A program made the position numbers and the translations under genes. A stretch of DNA of 64,000 bases from Clostridia bacterium (GTDB lineage Bacteria; Bacillota; Clostridia; Christensenellales; Pumilibacteraceae): assembly GCA_022791055.1 (NCBI GenBank), contig JAAVYI010000023.1, forward strand, positions 1-64,000, given 5' to 3'. The notes beneath the pieces are model-generated. The model was not told the DNA's origin, did no database searches, and saw only the letters and a list, made by a program, of their open reading frames with translations. Below are positions 25,187-35,317 of this stretch, in pieces (positions within the stretch are counted from its first letter, which is position 1; each line of letters starts with the position of its first letter).

Positions 25187-26578
25187 TTAAATGATGAACT
25201 TTTCCAATTTCGGAGCCGCATTGATTTCTTTCATTTTCTCTTCGTAGCCGACTCTTCCCAACATCGCGAACGTCGCTTTCTTGCCCTCTTCGACACCCGG
25301 TTGGTTAAACGTATCGATATGCAACATAGCGCCGGCAAATGCCGTCTCGTACATAAAGTACATCAACAATTCGCCGACCGTCTCCTCGGTCACTGTCGGC
25401 AACGTGATCGTGAAGTTGGCACGTTGGGCTTTGCGTAACGCAAATTCGGTCGCCTTGCGTTCGGCGTTGATCAGTTCGTTCATGGTATGATTTTTCAAGA
25501 ACTCGCCCGCATCGATTGCCTTATCGTCGGTAATGACCTGCGTCGTGCGGAACTCATCGACGGCCAGGAACGTAACGACCTTATCAAACGGCCCTTCGGT
25601 GTACAACTGTACTTGGCTGTGCTGGTCGGTTACGCCCAAAGACTTAGCCGGCGTCTGTCCCGTGTGTACAGTCTTTCCGTTGATGTCCTCTGCTTTACCC
25701 AACGACTCCGCCCACAGCTGGCAGTAGAAATCGGCCATGAATTTGAGGCTGTCGGCATACGGCATCAATACGCTGATATTTTTGCCGCTTTGCATCGCCA
25801 TGACCTGCAAGAATGCGCTGTTGAGCGCAGGGTTTTTGCGCACGTCGCCGATATAGCAGGCCTCTGCCATGGCTGCGGCGCCCTTTAAGAGCGCTTTAAC
25901 GTCCAATCCCAATACGGCAAACGGAACCAAACCGACCGGACAAAGCACCGAGAACCGTCCGCCGACGCCTGCGCCGACACCGTAGATCTTGAATCCCTCT
26001 TTTTCCGCCAGTCTGTACAGCGTGCCTTTGCCGATCGTCGTTGTGACGATGATATGCTTTTTGGCCTCTTCTTCTCCGAGGGCGTCTTTCAATGCCTTGT
26101 ACAGAATCAAAAACTGGCTGAGCGTTTCGCTCGTTTCGCCGCTCTTGGTGATAACGTTGAAGTAGGCGGTTTTCAGATCGATCACATCGAACAATGCGGC
26201 CATGCGCTCGGGGTCGACATTATCCTCGACATAGAGTTTGGGCGCCTTGCGTTTGGATGCGGGCAACTCGTTGTGGTGCAAATGCAACAATGCGCTCGCT
26301 ACGGCGAGCGGGCCGAGCGCCGAGCCGCCGATTCCCAATACGACGAAGCTGTCCGCCTTTTTGCCGATCTCGCCGCAATACGCGAGCATTTCCTCGACAA
26401 TTTCGTTTTGATTAAACGGCAAGTCGCACCATTCCTGCCAACCCTTGCCGCGGTTGTCCATAACCGTTTGGAACGCCGCTTGAATGTCCTTGGCGTGTTT
26501 GTCGAATGCGCTTTCTTCTAAGCCCTGCTTACCGATGGCATCGCGCATCATGTTGTTGTAATCGAATTTCAGTTTCAT
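25187..26578 (-). CDS. pgi: Glucose-6-phosphate isomerase
   Basis: Interconverts glucose-6-phosphate and fructose-6-phosphate. The 463-residue protein has the sugar-phosphate segment VLGIGGSALGP, VITKSGETSET, GVGGRFSVL and the C-terminal TFNQPGVEEGK with the catalytic region. The start at 26578 has GGAGG 5 nt upstream; the longer frame covers the promoter and is not used. First gene of a three-gene sugar operon. Confidence 0.97.
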   Translation of the reverse strand: MKLKFDYNNMMRDAIGKQGLEESAFDKHAKDIQAAFQTVMDNRGKGWQEWCDLPFNQNEIVEEMLAYCGEIGKKADSFVVLGIGGSALGPLAVASALLHLHHNELPASKRKAPKLYVEDNVDPERMAALFDVIDLKTAYFNVITKSGETSETLSQFLILYKALKDALGEEEAKKHIIVTTTIGKGTLYRLAEKEGFKIYGVGAGVGGRFSVLCPVGLVPFAVLGLDVKALLKGAAAMAEACYIGDVRKNPALNSAFLQVMAMQSGKNISVLMPYADSLKFMADFYCQLWAESLGKAEDINGKTVHTGQTPAKSLGVTDQHSQVQLYTEGPFDKVVTFLAVDEFRTTQVITDDKAIDAGEFLKNHTMNELINAERKATEFALRKAQRANFTITLPTVTEETVGELLMYFMYETAFAGAMLHIDTFNQPGVEEGKKATFAMLGRVGYEEKMKEINAAPKLEKFII

Positions 26579-26620
26579 ACCGACCTCCAGATCTATTGAT
26601 TTACTTTTTTGACCTTCGTC

Positions 26621-26649
26621 ATTATACCACACTCCGGAAGAATTTACAA
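26621..26649 (-). promoter_or_regulatory. Sigma-A-type promoter of pgi
   Basis: -35 TTGTAA (26644-26649), 17-nt spacer, -10 TATAAT (26621-26626), 43 nt before the pgi start and just after the hpf terminator. Confidence 0.8.
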
Positions 26650-26651
26650 GC

Positions 26652-26683
26652 AAAAAGAGGTACAAAAATCAGTACCTCTTTTT
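26652..26683 (-). terminator. Terminator of hpf
   Basis: 12-bp perfect stem AAAAAGAGGTAC/GTACCTCTTTTT with an 8-nt loop ending in five T residues on the minus strand. Confidence 0.92.
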
Positions 26684-26703
26684 CATGTAATCGTATAAAA
26701 ATT

Positions 26704-27228
26704 TTATACCAACGTTTCGATCAGACCGTAGTCGCCGTCGTTACGCTTGTATAATACGTTGACATTGCCGGTAGCTTTGTTTTCGAATACGTAAAAGCTG
26801 TGCCCGACAAGCTCCAACTCCTCGATCGCGTCCTCGACCGTCATCGGGATCAGCTGATATTCCTTACGCCGCACGACCGTGCGCGTCTGCTCGACGGGCG
26901 CGCTGTCGGGAACGGTAAAATCCTTAGCCCTGAACTTTTTGAATTTGGATGCGACCTTATCGTGGTGCTTGATGATCTGTTTTTCCAGCTTGGGCAGCGC
27001 GTCGTCGATATTGTTGTACATATTGTCGCCGGACACTTCGCTGCGCAGCACTTTACCGTCTTGCAAAATGGTCAATTCGAGCGTACATACGTCGTTGGCT
27101 TGCTTGAGCATAACCTTGATCTTCATGTCGTCTTCGAAAAACTTGTCCAACCGGTCTACCTTTTTGGCGATGAGGTCTTTGAGCTTTTCACTCGGGTTGT
27201 AGTTCTTGGTCAGGATCTCGATTCTCAT
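26704..27228 (-). CDS. hpf: Ribosome hibernation-promoting factor, long form
   Basis: Long HPF pairs 70S ribosomes into inactive 100S dimers. The 174-residue protein has the N-terminal HPF/RaiA fold (1 to about 100) and the C-terminal dimerising domain (about 120-174, YQLIPMTVEDAIEELELVGHSFYVF). GGAGG lies 5 nt before ATG. It stands alone between its own promoter (27279-27307) and terminator, and its message begins with a hairpin. Confidence 0.95.
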   Translation of the reverse strand: MRIEILTKNYNPSEKLKDLIAKKVDRLDKFFEDDMKIKVMLKQANDVCTLELTILQDGKVLRSEVSGDNMYNNIDDALPKLEKQIIKHHDKVASKFKKFRAKDFTVPDSAPVEQTRTVVRRKEYQLIPMTVEDAIEELELVGHSFYVFENKATGNVNVLYKRNDGDYGLIETLV

Positions 27229-27252
27229 ATTTGCCTCCGTAGCTTGTAATTT

Positions 27253-27270
27253 GAGAAACCTCGGTTTCTC
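27253..27270 (-). promoter_or_regulatory. Hairpin at the 5' end of the hpf message
   Basis: Perfect 8-bp stem GAGAAACC/GGTTTCTC with a 2-base loop, starting a few bases after the predicted transcription start. No T-run follows. It may protect the message or regulate it; that is inference. Confidence 0.5.
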
Positions 27271-27278
27271 TTATTTAT

Positions 27279-27307
27279 AGTATAGCATAGAATGTGGCGT
27301 TTGTAAA
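27279..27307 (-). promoter_or_regulatory. Sigma-A-type promoter of hpf
   Basis: -35 TTTACA (27302-27307), 17-nt spacer, -10 TATACT (27279-27284) on the minus strand, 51 nt before the hpf start. Confidence 0.78.
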
Positions 27308-27394
27308 TAGGGTTTGAAAAAATAATGGCAAAAATTATTTATATTTGTGCCGTATTTTTCGGCTCTTCTCTATCCTTATATATAATAAGGTATT

Positions 27395-29794
27395 TTATGA
27401 TACCGTCACTTTGCCTACACTGTCGATGTCGACTTTGGCCGTGCTGTTTTCTTTGACGGCGCCCGATAGCAGTTTCTCGGCTACCGTATCTTCTACGGTC
27501 TGCTCGATGACGCGGCGCAACGGTCGCGCGCCGTACTCGACATCGTAGCCGTGTTCGATGATATAGGTCATCGCACGCGGAGTCAGCACGAGCTTGATAT
27601 TTTTTTCGGCCAACGATTTTCGGACGCGTTCCAACATGATTTCGGCGATCTTGCCGATGTCCTGTTTGGTGAGCGATTTGAAGATACTGATAACGTCGAT
27701 GCGGTTGAGAAACTCCGGCTTGAAGTGCCGCCGCAGCGCTGCGGTCAAAATTTCTTCGTTCCGCTTTTCATCGACCGATTCGGTATCCGCCGCAAAGCCC
27801 AACGAACGCGTGCCTTTGAGATCGGCGACGCCGACGTTGGACGTCATGATGATGACGGTATTTTTAAAGCTGACCGTTCGCCCCTGCCCGTCGGTCATGC
27901 GGCCGTCGTCGAGGATCTGTAAAAGCGCGTTGTATACGTCGGGATGCGCCTTTTCGATTTCGTCAAACAACACGACCGAATACGGCTTTCTGCGTACCTG
28001 TTCGGTCAGTTGCCCGCCGTCGTCGAAACCGACGTATCCCGGAGGCGCACCGATCAGCTTACTGACGCTGTGCGGCTCCATGAACTCCGACATATCCAAA
28101 CGAATGACGGCGTTCTCGTCGTCGAACAGCGCCTCGCTGAGCGCCTTGGTCAATTCGGTTTTGCCTACGCCGGTAGGCCCTAAGAACAGGAACGACCCGA
28201 CCGGTCTATTGGGATCCTTAAGCCCTGCCCGCGCTCGACGAATGGCTTTTGCCACGCTTTCGACGGCGCCGTCCTGGCCGATAACACGCTTGTGCAAAAG
28301 CGTTTCCAGGCCGACCAGTCGCTGTGTTTCGGTCTCCGACAGTTTGGTGACAGGGATCTTGGTCCATTTTGATACGATCGCTGCAATTTCCTCGGCGCCG
28401 ATCACGTCGGTACGACGTTCGTTCTCCTTAGACCATTCGGCTTTGATCGACTCGATCTCTTTTTGAATGGCATTGCGGCGGTCGCGTATTTCGGTCGCCA
28501 ATTTGAAATCCTCGTGCTTGACAGCGTCGTTCTTTTTCAGTTCGAGCTGTTTGAACTCGTCCTCCAACTCTTTGATTTTAGGCGGAACGGTGTTGCCCGA
28601 CACCTTGGCACAGCTCATCGCCTCGTCGATCAGATCGATCGCTTTGTCCGGCAAAAAGCGGTCGGCAATGTAGCGATCGGACAGCTTGGCAGCCGCTATC
28701 AGCGCATCGTCGGAAATCTTGACTTTATGAAAAGCCTCATAATTATCTCGCAAGCCGCGCAAAATCTCGATCGTCTGCTCGACCGTCGGCGGCTCTACGA
28801 TGATCGGTTGAAACCGACGTTCCAACGCCTTGTCCTTTTCGATGAATTTGCGGTATTCGTCGGTCGTCGTCGCGCCGATCGTTTGCATTTCGCCGCGCGC
28901 CAAATACGGTTTTAAAATGTCGGCCGGCGATACTTCGCCGTCCTTGCTGCCGGCCTGCGCCAGTGTGTGCAACTCGTCGATAAACACAATAATGTTGGTC
29001 GACTGCGTGATCAAATCGATCGCGTTTTTCAGTTTCTCTTCCAAAGAACCGCGGTACTTGGTACCGGCCATCAAGCTGCCGATGTCCAAACTGAAAATGA
29101 TTTTGTTCTTTAACAGTTCCGGCACGTCGCCCTCGACGATCGCCTTGGCCAGCCCCTCGACGACCGCGCTTTTACCGACACCCGGCTCGCCGATCAGCAC
29201 CGGATTATTTTTGGTCTTGCGGCACAAAATTTGAATGATGCGCTCGATCTCCTGTTGCCGACCGATAATCGGGTCGATCTTATGCTCGCGCGCCTTCTTG
29301 GTGATGTCAACACCCAATTCGGCAAGTTGGTTGGGTAACGCCGGCGAATCGTCCTTACGCGCAGACTCCCCGCCGCGCCGAAACATGGCCTCCAAATTGC
29401 GACGCATACCGGTTATATCTGCGCCGCAACTTGCCAAAATGCGGTACGCCTCGGAGGCCGGATCGCTCAAAATACAATATAGCAAATGCTCGGTACCGGC
29501 CATCGAACTGCCCGTTTGCTGCGCCAGTCGTTCGGACACTTGCAAGAAATTTTTAACGCGCGGGGAAAAATCGCAGTCACCCACGACGTGTTCGCCGCTG
29601 CCGGCAAACAATTCTTCCAACTGATCGGCGGGAATGCGCTGCTCGTGCAACAGTTGCGCCGCATAACTGCCGCTGACTTTGAGCAGCCCGTACAAGATAT
29701 GTTCGGTACCGATACAGGGATTGCTGTAGCGGTACGCAGCCTCTTGCGCAACACGCAAGGCTTTGATTAAATTTTCCGATTGCGGATAAGACAT
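27395..29794 (-). CDS. clpC: ATP-dependent Clp protease ATPase subunit ClpC
   Basis: Unfoldase that feeds arginine-phosphorylated and adaptor-bound proteins to ClpP. The 799-residue protein has two N-terminal Clp repeats (1 to about 145), AAA domain 1 with GEPGVGKS, a UVR/coiled middle region (about 410-455), AAA domain 2 with GPTGVGKTE and a C-terminal small domain. AGGAGG precedes ATG. Last gene of the ctsR-mcsA-mcsB-clpC operon. No convincing terminator is seen after it. Confidence 0.97.
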   Translation of the reverse strand: MSYPQSENLIKALRVAQEAAYRYSNPCIGTEHILYGLLKVSGSYAAQLLHEQRIPADQLEELFAGSGEHVVGDCDFSPRVKNFLQVSERLAQQTGSSMAGTEHLLYCILSDPASEAYRILASCGADITGMRRNLEAMFRRGGESARKDDSPALPNQLAELGVDITKKAREHKIDPIIGRQQEIERIIQILCRKTKNNPVLIGEPGVGKSAVVEGLAKAIVEGDVPELLKNKIIFSLDIGSLMAGTKYRGSLEEKLKNAIDLITQSTNIIVFIDELHTLAQAGSKDGEVSPADILKPYLARGEMQTIGATTTDEYRKFIEKDKALERRFQPIIVEPPTVEQTIEILRGLRDNYEAFHKVKISDDALIAAAKLSDRYIADRFLPDKAIDLIDEAMSCAKVSGNTVPPKIKELEDEFKQLELKKNDAVKHEDFKLATEIRDRRNAIQKEIESIKAEWSKENERRTDVIGAEEIAAIVSKWTKIPVTKLSETETQRLVGLETLLHKRVIGQDGAVESVAKAIRRARAGLKDPNRPVGSFLFLGPTGVGKTELTKALSEALFDDENAVIRLDMSEFMEPHSVSKLIGAPPGYVGFDDGGQLTEQVRRKPYSVVLFDEIEKAHPDVYNALLQILDDGRMTDGQGRTVSFKNTVIIMTSNVGVADLKGTRSLGFAADTESVDEKRNEEILTAALRRHFKPEFLNRIDVISIFKSLTKQDIGKIAEIMLERVRKSLAEKNIKLVLTPRAMTYIIEHGYDVEYGARPLRRVIEQTVEDTVAEKLLSGAVKENSTAKVDIDSVGKVTVS

Positions 29795-29830
29795 ACATTT
29801 AACCTCCTGATTCGAGTATTTAAGGTTCGA

Positions 29831-30835
29831 TTATTTTCCTAAGTTGCGCAGCGTTTTGCCGACGTATGCCGCGCGGTACAGATCGCGCTCGGCTGCGTCC
29901 AACTGCTTGCCGCTGATGTTAATCAAGTTGGCCGGCTGCGCTTCGGTAATCAGTTTTTCCAAGCGCGCACGATCGGAGACGCGGATCAGCCCGTAATACA
30001 CGCCCAACTTGACGAACGCGGTCAGCCGCATAAATTCGTCGGTCGACAGTGTGTATGCGTTGGTCAACACACCCCACGCCCGCATAATACGGTCTTTCAA
30101 TTCGGTTTCGTTGTTTCGGAGTAGCACTTCACGGGCGCGCAGTTCGGTGTCGACGATATGATTGATCGACGTTTCGACCGACTGGATAATTTCCGATTCG
30201 GATACGCCCAACGTCTTTTGGTTAGATACTTGGTACAAAAATCCGTCGGCGTCGCTTCCCTCGCCGTATACGCCGCGCACGGTCATATTGAGACGGGAAA
30301 CCGCATTGACGCAACTATCGAGATTTTTGGTAATCGACAGGCCGGGAAGAAACATCATCACCGACGCGCGCAAGCCGGTGCCGAGGTTGGTCGGACAGCT
30401 TGTCAAATAGCCGAGCCGCGGATCGAATGCAAACCGGATACGCGCGGCAATACAGTCGTCGACAGCGTTGATCTTTTCGTAAGCCTCTTTTAGATTAAAT
30501 CCTTTAAGAATGCTTTGCTCGCGGATATGATCCTCTTCGTTGATCATAATGCTGACGGTTTCGCTTTCGTTGATAATGGCCGCGCCGAACTGGTTGTTGT
30601 TCAACAGGTCTGCCGAAATCAAATGCTTTTCCATCAAAACATTGCCGTCGATTTCGCTGATATTGGACATTTTATACAAGTCGTAACTGTCGCCGGCTTG
30701 CAGCGAATCGTATACCTTGCGCGCGATCAAAGACGCGCGTTCATCGTTTAAGCGGCTGGGAAACGGAATGTCGTTGACGTTTCGCGCCAAACGTATACGG
30801 CTGGAAATGACAACGTCGTCTGTGTTCTGACTCAT
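29831..30835 (-). CDS. mcsB: Protein arginine kinase McsB
   Basis: Phosphorylates arginines of damaged proteins, marking them for ClpC-ClpP. The 334-residue protein belongs to the guanido-kinase fold: VISSRIRLARN at the N-terminus, the CPTNLGTGLRASV segment with the active-site cysteine, and the C-terminal RLAR-type contacts. The start forms an ATGA overlap with mcsA and has AAGGAGG upstream. Confidence 0.96.
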   Translation of the reverse strand: MSQNTDDVVISSRIRLARNVNDIPFPSRLNDERASLIARKVYDSLQAGDSYDLYKMSNISEIDGNVLMEKHLISADLLNNNQFGAAIINESETVSIMINEEDHIREQSILKGFNLKEAYEKINAVDDCIAARIRFAFDPRLGYLTSCPTNLGTGLRASVMMFLPGLSITKNLDSCVNAVSRLNMTVRGVYGEGSDADGFLYQVSNQKTLGVSESEIIQSVETSINHIVDTELRAREVLLRNNETELKDRIMRAWGVLTNAYTLSTDEFMRLTAFVKLGVYYGLIRVSDRARLEKLITEAQPANLINISGKQLDAAERDLYRAAYVGKTLRNLGK

Positions 30836-31317
30836 GCTCGGTCACCTCCTTGCTTGGTTTCGAGTTTCCGGATTTTATCGCGCAAAACGGTTGCTTGCTC
30901 AAACTCCTCGCGTTCGATCGCCTTGCCCAGTTCCTGTTTCAAGCGCGTCAGTTCGGACTGCTCCTTTGCCGTTCCGTCCGGCAACTTGCCGACATGTTGG
31001 ACGGCGTTTTGCATCTTTTGCACGGCCGGCAGAATGATCGACGCAAACTCTTTATAACAGTTCGGGCAGCCGACATAGCCGGTTTCGAGAAAGTCGTCGC
31101 TGGTCGTCCCGCACTTCGGGCAGATGATCGATTCGCGTTTCGGCTCAAACAGGCCGGTGAAGTTGGAAAACAGATCGCCTATATTGGACAACTTCATCAT
31201 CGGCGACATATATTTTTTATTGCATGCGGCACAAAGATGCCGCTCGGTCGTCACGCCGTTGATTTTACTGATGGTGTGGACCGTCGCCTGATTTTTTTTA
31301 CATTCGTCACAAAGCAT
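30832..31317 (-). CDS. mcsA: McsA, zinc-binding activator of McsB
   Basis: 161 residues with an N-terminal zinc-binding CDEC...CAAC pair, a second CPKC...CPNC pair (about 90-115) and a C-terminal UVR motif (LKQELGKAIEREEFEQATVLRDKIR). It activates McsB and, in Bacillus, modulates CtsR. AGGAGG lies upstream of ATG. Confidence 0.94.
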   Translation of the reverse strand: MLCDECKKNQATVHTISKINGVTTERHLCAACNKKYMSPMMKLSNIGDLFSNFTGLFEPKRESIICPKCGTTSDDFLETGYVGCPNCYKEFASIILPAVQKMQNAVQHVGKLPDGTAKEQSELTRLKQELGKAIEREEFEQATVLRDKIRKLETKQGGDRA

Positions 31318-31346
31318 GGAACAAACCTCCTTACATAGTTATATGC

Positions 31347-31808
31347 TCAGCCGCGCTTTCGTAGCAGCTCGTATATCACGCTTTTCAGAATCCCCGCACG
31401 CAAGCCGTCTTTTGCGACGGTCGGCGCGACAAGCGATTTATCGGAAAGAATCGTTTTGAGCAAAATGCCTTCCCGCTCTGTCAGCAGCGTTTCCTGAACA
31501 AACCGATCGACGATCTGCGCGGCCTTCGCCATGCTCACGCCGTCCGAAATCGATTGATTGAGAACTTCCTGCAACAGCTCGTCCGGCTCTTGCGACAACC
31601 GAACGACGGTGATAAACCCGCCCCCGCCGCGACGGGATTCGATCAAATACCCCCGATCGGGTGTAAAGCGCGTGGAAAGCACATAGTTGATTTGACTGGG
31701 CGCGCAGGCAAAATAATTTGCCAACTCGTTACGACTGATATTCAGCGTGTCGTTGTCGCCCAAGGTTTCCAACAAAAATGATTCGATGATGTCGCTTATA
31801 TTGGCCAT
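31347..31808 (-). CDS. ctsR: Transcriptional repressor CtsR
   Basis: Represses class III heat-shock genes and senses heat through a glycine-rich wing. The 153-residue protein has the winged helix with the glycine loop RRGGGGF (about residues 59-65). First gene of its operon, with a perfect CtsR operator just after the transcription start (31920-31936), so it is self-regulated. Confidence 0.96.
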   Translation of the reverse strand: MANISDIIESFLLETLGDNDTLNISRNELANYFACAPSQINYVLSTRFTPDRGYLIESRRGGGGFITVVRLSQEPDELLQEVLNQSISDGVSMAKAAQIVDRFVQETLLTEREGILLKTILSDKSLVAPTVAKDGLRAGILKSVIYELLRKRG

Positions 31809-31919
31809 AACGCAAACCTCCTATCATTTTTTCCAATCCGACTTGCTTTTAGCCGCACCGTGAAAGTATGCGGCTTTTCTCCGTCTCCGCAAAATCAACA
31901 AATTGAGCGGAAGAACAAA

Positions 31920-31936
31920 GGTCAAAGAAAGTCAAA
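31920..31936. promoter_or_regulatory. CtsR operator
   Basis: GGTCAAAGAAAGTCAAA (plus strand) fits the Bacillus CtsR consensus RGTCAAANANRGTCAAA at every position. It starts about 10 nt downstream of the -10 box of the ctsR promoter. Confidence 0.93.
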
Positions 31937-31946
31937 TTTCAAATGT

Positions 31947-31975
31947 ATTATAATACGCATTTGTCGGATTGTCAA
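31947..31975 (-). promoter_or_regulatory. Consensus sigma-A promoter of the ctsR operon
   Basis: TTGACA (31970-31975), 17-nt spacer, TATAAT (31947-31952): a perfect consensus on the minus strand, held in check by the overlapping CtsR operator. Confidence 0.93.
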
Positions 31976-32150
31976 GACTTTTTACGAAATTTTTGAAATT
32001 TTTTTTGTCATACGTCCAGGCACAACGCAAAAATCGTCCCGCGCGGACGCTCTCCCATGCCTTAATATGAAAATGCTGTACCGTTATGCCGGCCGTCGGG
32101 CGATCTCCGATACTTACCCCATTGCTGCCGCAACAAAAAAAGGAATCGGC

Positions 32151-32191
32151 AAAAATAAAAACGCCGTGCGGGAGATAGCATGACGGCGTTT
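32151..32191 (-). terminator. Terminator of the structured RNA
   Basis: Stem AAACGCCGT/ACGGCGTTT with a 15-nt loop, followed on the minus strand by TTTTATTTTT. No coding gene precedes it closely, so it ends either the RNA described below or a read-through of the deaminase gene. Confidence 0.88.
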
Positions 32192-32443
32192 CAAAATCGG
32201 CAAACCGAGAAATTTGCGGTTTATCCCATAGTGCCTCTAAACGATTGACAACTACCTTTGCTTTTCGATACCCGATGCCGACCTCGATAGAACACTTTTG
32301 GAAGTGTGCCTTTTCGGCACTTTTCCGCCGTATAGACCGGGATTTTGCCCGTGAAATGTGTTCTACTGCGGTCGGCGCCGGGTACCGGTATTCGTAGCCG
32401 GACTATTGAGTTTGTCGGGAAATTGGATCCCGAGGACCTCAAT
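32151..32443 (-). ncRNA. Candidate structured non-coding RNA (family not identified)
   Basis: About 290 nt with no supported gene, but with dense base pairing. P1: ATTGAG/CTCAAT (32438-32443, 32405-32410) enclosing TCGGG/CCCGA. P2: an 18-nt helix between 32370-32387 and 32266-32283, with 17 pairs, two of them G-U, and one C-A mismatch. Inside P2 lies P3, TAGAACAC/GTGTTCTA (32358-32365, 32288-32295), which encloses two small hairpins (CGGG/CCCG and GTGCC/GGCAC with a GAAAA loop). A single-stranded stretch, a further hairpin (AAACCG/CGGTTT) and the terminator follow. No signature of SRP RNA, RNase P RNA, tmRNA or a known riboswitch was recognised. No clear promoter is seen, so it may also be the 3' part of the deaminase message. 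Confidence 0.65.
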
Positions 32444-32527
32444 TCGTTCCTAGCTCTTCTTTTATTCTGCGTAAAAACTGTTCTACGTTTACAATGCGTT
32501 GCATAAAACCGTTACAATTTATTCCGA

Positions 32528-33013
32528 TTATTGCATTGATTCGGCGGTATCGCTTAAGACAACTAACTCGACATTGGCCTCTTTTAACAGTTGTAAAGCA
32601 AATTCGTCCGGATAGCCGTGTTTATAAACAATGCGGGTGATGCCGCTGTTGATGATCATTTTGGCGCAGATGATGCACGGCTGATGCGTACAGTAAAGTG
32701 TCGCGCCCTCGATACTGATTCCCAGACGCGCCGCCTGAATGATAGCGTTTTGTTCGGCATGTGTGGCATAGCATAACTCGTGACGCGTGCCGCTGGGTAT
32801 ATTCATCTCCCGCCGCATACAAACGCCCTTATCCTTACAACTGACGATTCCCGAACTGGCACCGTTGTATCCGGTCGTCAGTATGCGTTTATTTTTGGCA
32901 ATGACTGCGCCGATTTGGCGGTTTTCCTGGAAACAACTGGACCACTTAGCCACTAGCTCTGCCACTTCCATAAAACGAACGTCCCACTTCTCATAATTGA
33001 TTTGTTCTTGCAT
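32528..33013 (-). CDS. comEB: Deoxycytidylate (dCMP) deaminase, ComEB type
   Basis: Makes dUMP from dCMP for thymidylate synthesis. The 161-residue protein has the zinc sites HAEQNAI and PCIICAKMI plus an additional cysteine/histidine cluster (SCKDKGVCMR) typical of the family. The start at 33013 has GGGAGG about 5 nt upstream. It is divergent from groES, and the structured RNA lies directly downstream. Confidence 0.93.
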   Translation of the reverse strand: MQEQINYEKWDVRFMEVAELVAKWSSCFQENRQIGAVIAKNKRILTTGYNGASSGIVSCKDKGVCMRREMNIPSGTRHELCYATHAEQNAIIQAARLGISIEGATLYCTHQPCIICAKMIINSGITRIVYKHGYPDEFALQLLKEANVELVVLSDTAESMQ

Positions 33014-33160
33014 ACCGCCCTCCCACATGTTTTAAGACTCGCTTTTTAAATTCCTACTAAAAAGCAGGAAATGCGAAAATCAATACCTTATATAATTATC
33101 AATTTTATCAAAAAGCGCGATAAAACGCAAGTCAAAAAACGGTACAAATATAAAATTTGC

Positions 33161-33189
33161 TTGCAATTTTTGATAATATGCGCTATGAT
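33161..33189 (+). promoter_or_regulatory. Sigma-A-type promoter of groESL
   Basis: TTGCAA (33161-33166), 17-nt spacer, TATGAT (33184-33189), 44 nt before groES. No CIRCE element (TTAGCACTC-N9-GAGTGCTAA) is present. A degenerate CtsR-like pair (AGTCAAA and GGTACAAA, 33130-33148) lies just upstream. Confidence 0.75.
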
Positions 33190-33232
33190 ATAGCTTGATA
33201 ATCCAGAAAGCATTAAACAGGAGGTATAAACT

Positions 33233-33517
33233 ATGGAAATCAAACCGTTATTCGACAGAGTTGTGGTTGAGCCGATGGATGCCGAAGAAAAGACCAAAAG
33301 CGGCATCGTGCTACTCGCAAAAGACCAAGAAAAGCCGCAGATGGCACGCATCGTTGCTGTCGGCCCCGGCGGCGTGGTTGACGGCAAAGATGTTGTCATG
33401 CAGGTCAAAGTCGGCGACAAAGTTCTTTGCTCCAAGTATGCGGGCAGCGAATTCAAGGTTGACGGCAAAGACGTGACCATTTTGCGCCAAAGCGATATTC
33501 TGGCGATTGTTGACTAA
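33233..33517 (+). CDS. groES: Co-chaperonin GroES
   Basis: 94-residue lid of the GroEL folding chamber. Typical start (KPLFDRVVVEPMDAEEKTKSG), mobile loop around residues 17-30 and the VKVGDKVL segment. AGGAGG lies 7-8 nt before ATG. First gene of the plus-strand groESL operon. Confidence 0.97.
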   Translation: MEIKPLFDRVVVEPMDAEEKTKSGIVLLAKDQEKPQMARIVAVGPGGVVDGKDVVMQVKVGDKVLCSKYAGSEFKVDGKDVTILRQSDILAIVD

Positions 33518-35173
<1,656 letters not shown>

Positions 35174-35195
35174 ACAGCTAAACTTAAGTATCAAC

Positions 35196-35234
35196 AAAAA
35201 TATCCTGCGAGTAAAATCGTGGGATATTTTTTAT
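35196..35234 (+). terminator. Terminator of groESL
   Basis: Stem AAATATCC/GGGATATTT with a 14-15 nt loop followed by TTTATT on the plus strand, 23 nt after the groEL stop. Confidence 0.8.
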
Positions 35235-35282
35235 TAGCAAACCCTATTCGAAAATTCAAAAAAAGAATATTGCTCATCATGC

Positions 35283-35317
35283 TATGTCTGACAGTATATA
35301 ATAATATATCAGACATA
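35283..35317. repeat. Inverted repeat between convergent genes
   Basis: Perfect 9-bp arms TATGTCTGA and TCAGACATA separated by 17 AT-rich bases that contain a second small dyad (TATAT/ATATA). It lies in the convergent groEL/glycosidase gap (35174-35545), which holds no gene. The rest of that gap is AT-rich and bears only the two terminators. Confidence 0.6.

Noticed and set aside
27320-27394. Terminator after clpC
   Set aside because: Short AT-rich dyads (CCTTAT/TATAAGG) are present but without a T-run or stable stem, so no call was made.
32221-32442. 73-residue open frame on the minus strand over the structured RNA
   Set aside because: No ribosome site, low-complexity basic composition, no family resemblance, and it runs through the paired regions of the RNA.
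33014-33232. CIRCE element before groES
   Set aside because: No TTAGCACTC or GAGTGCTAA halves found on either strand.
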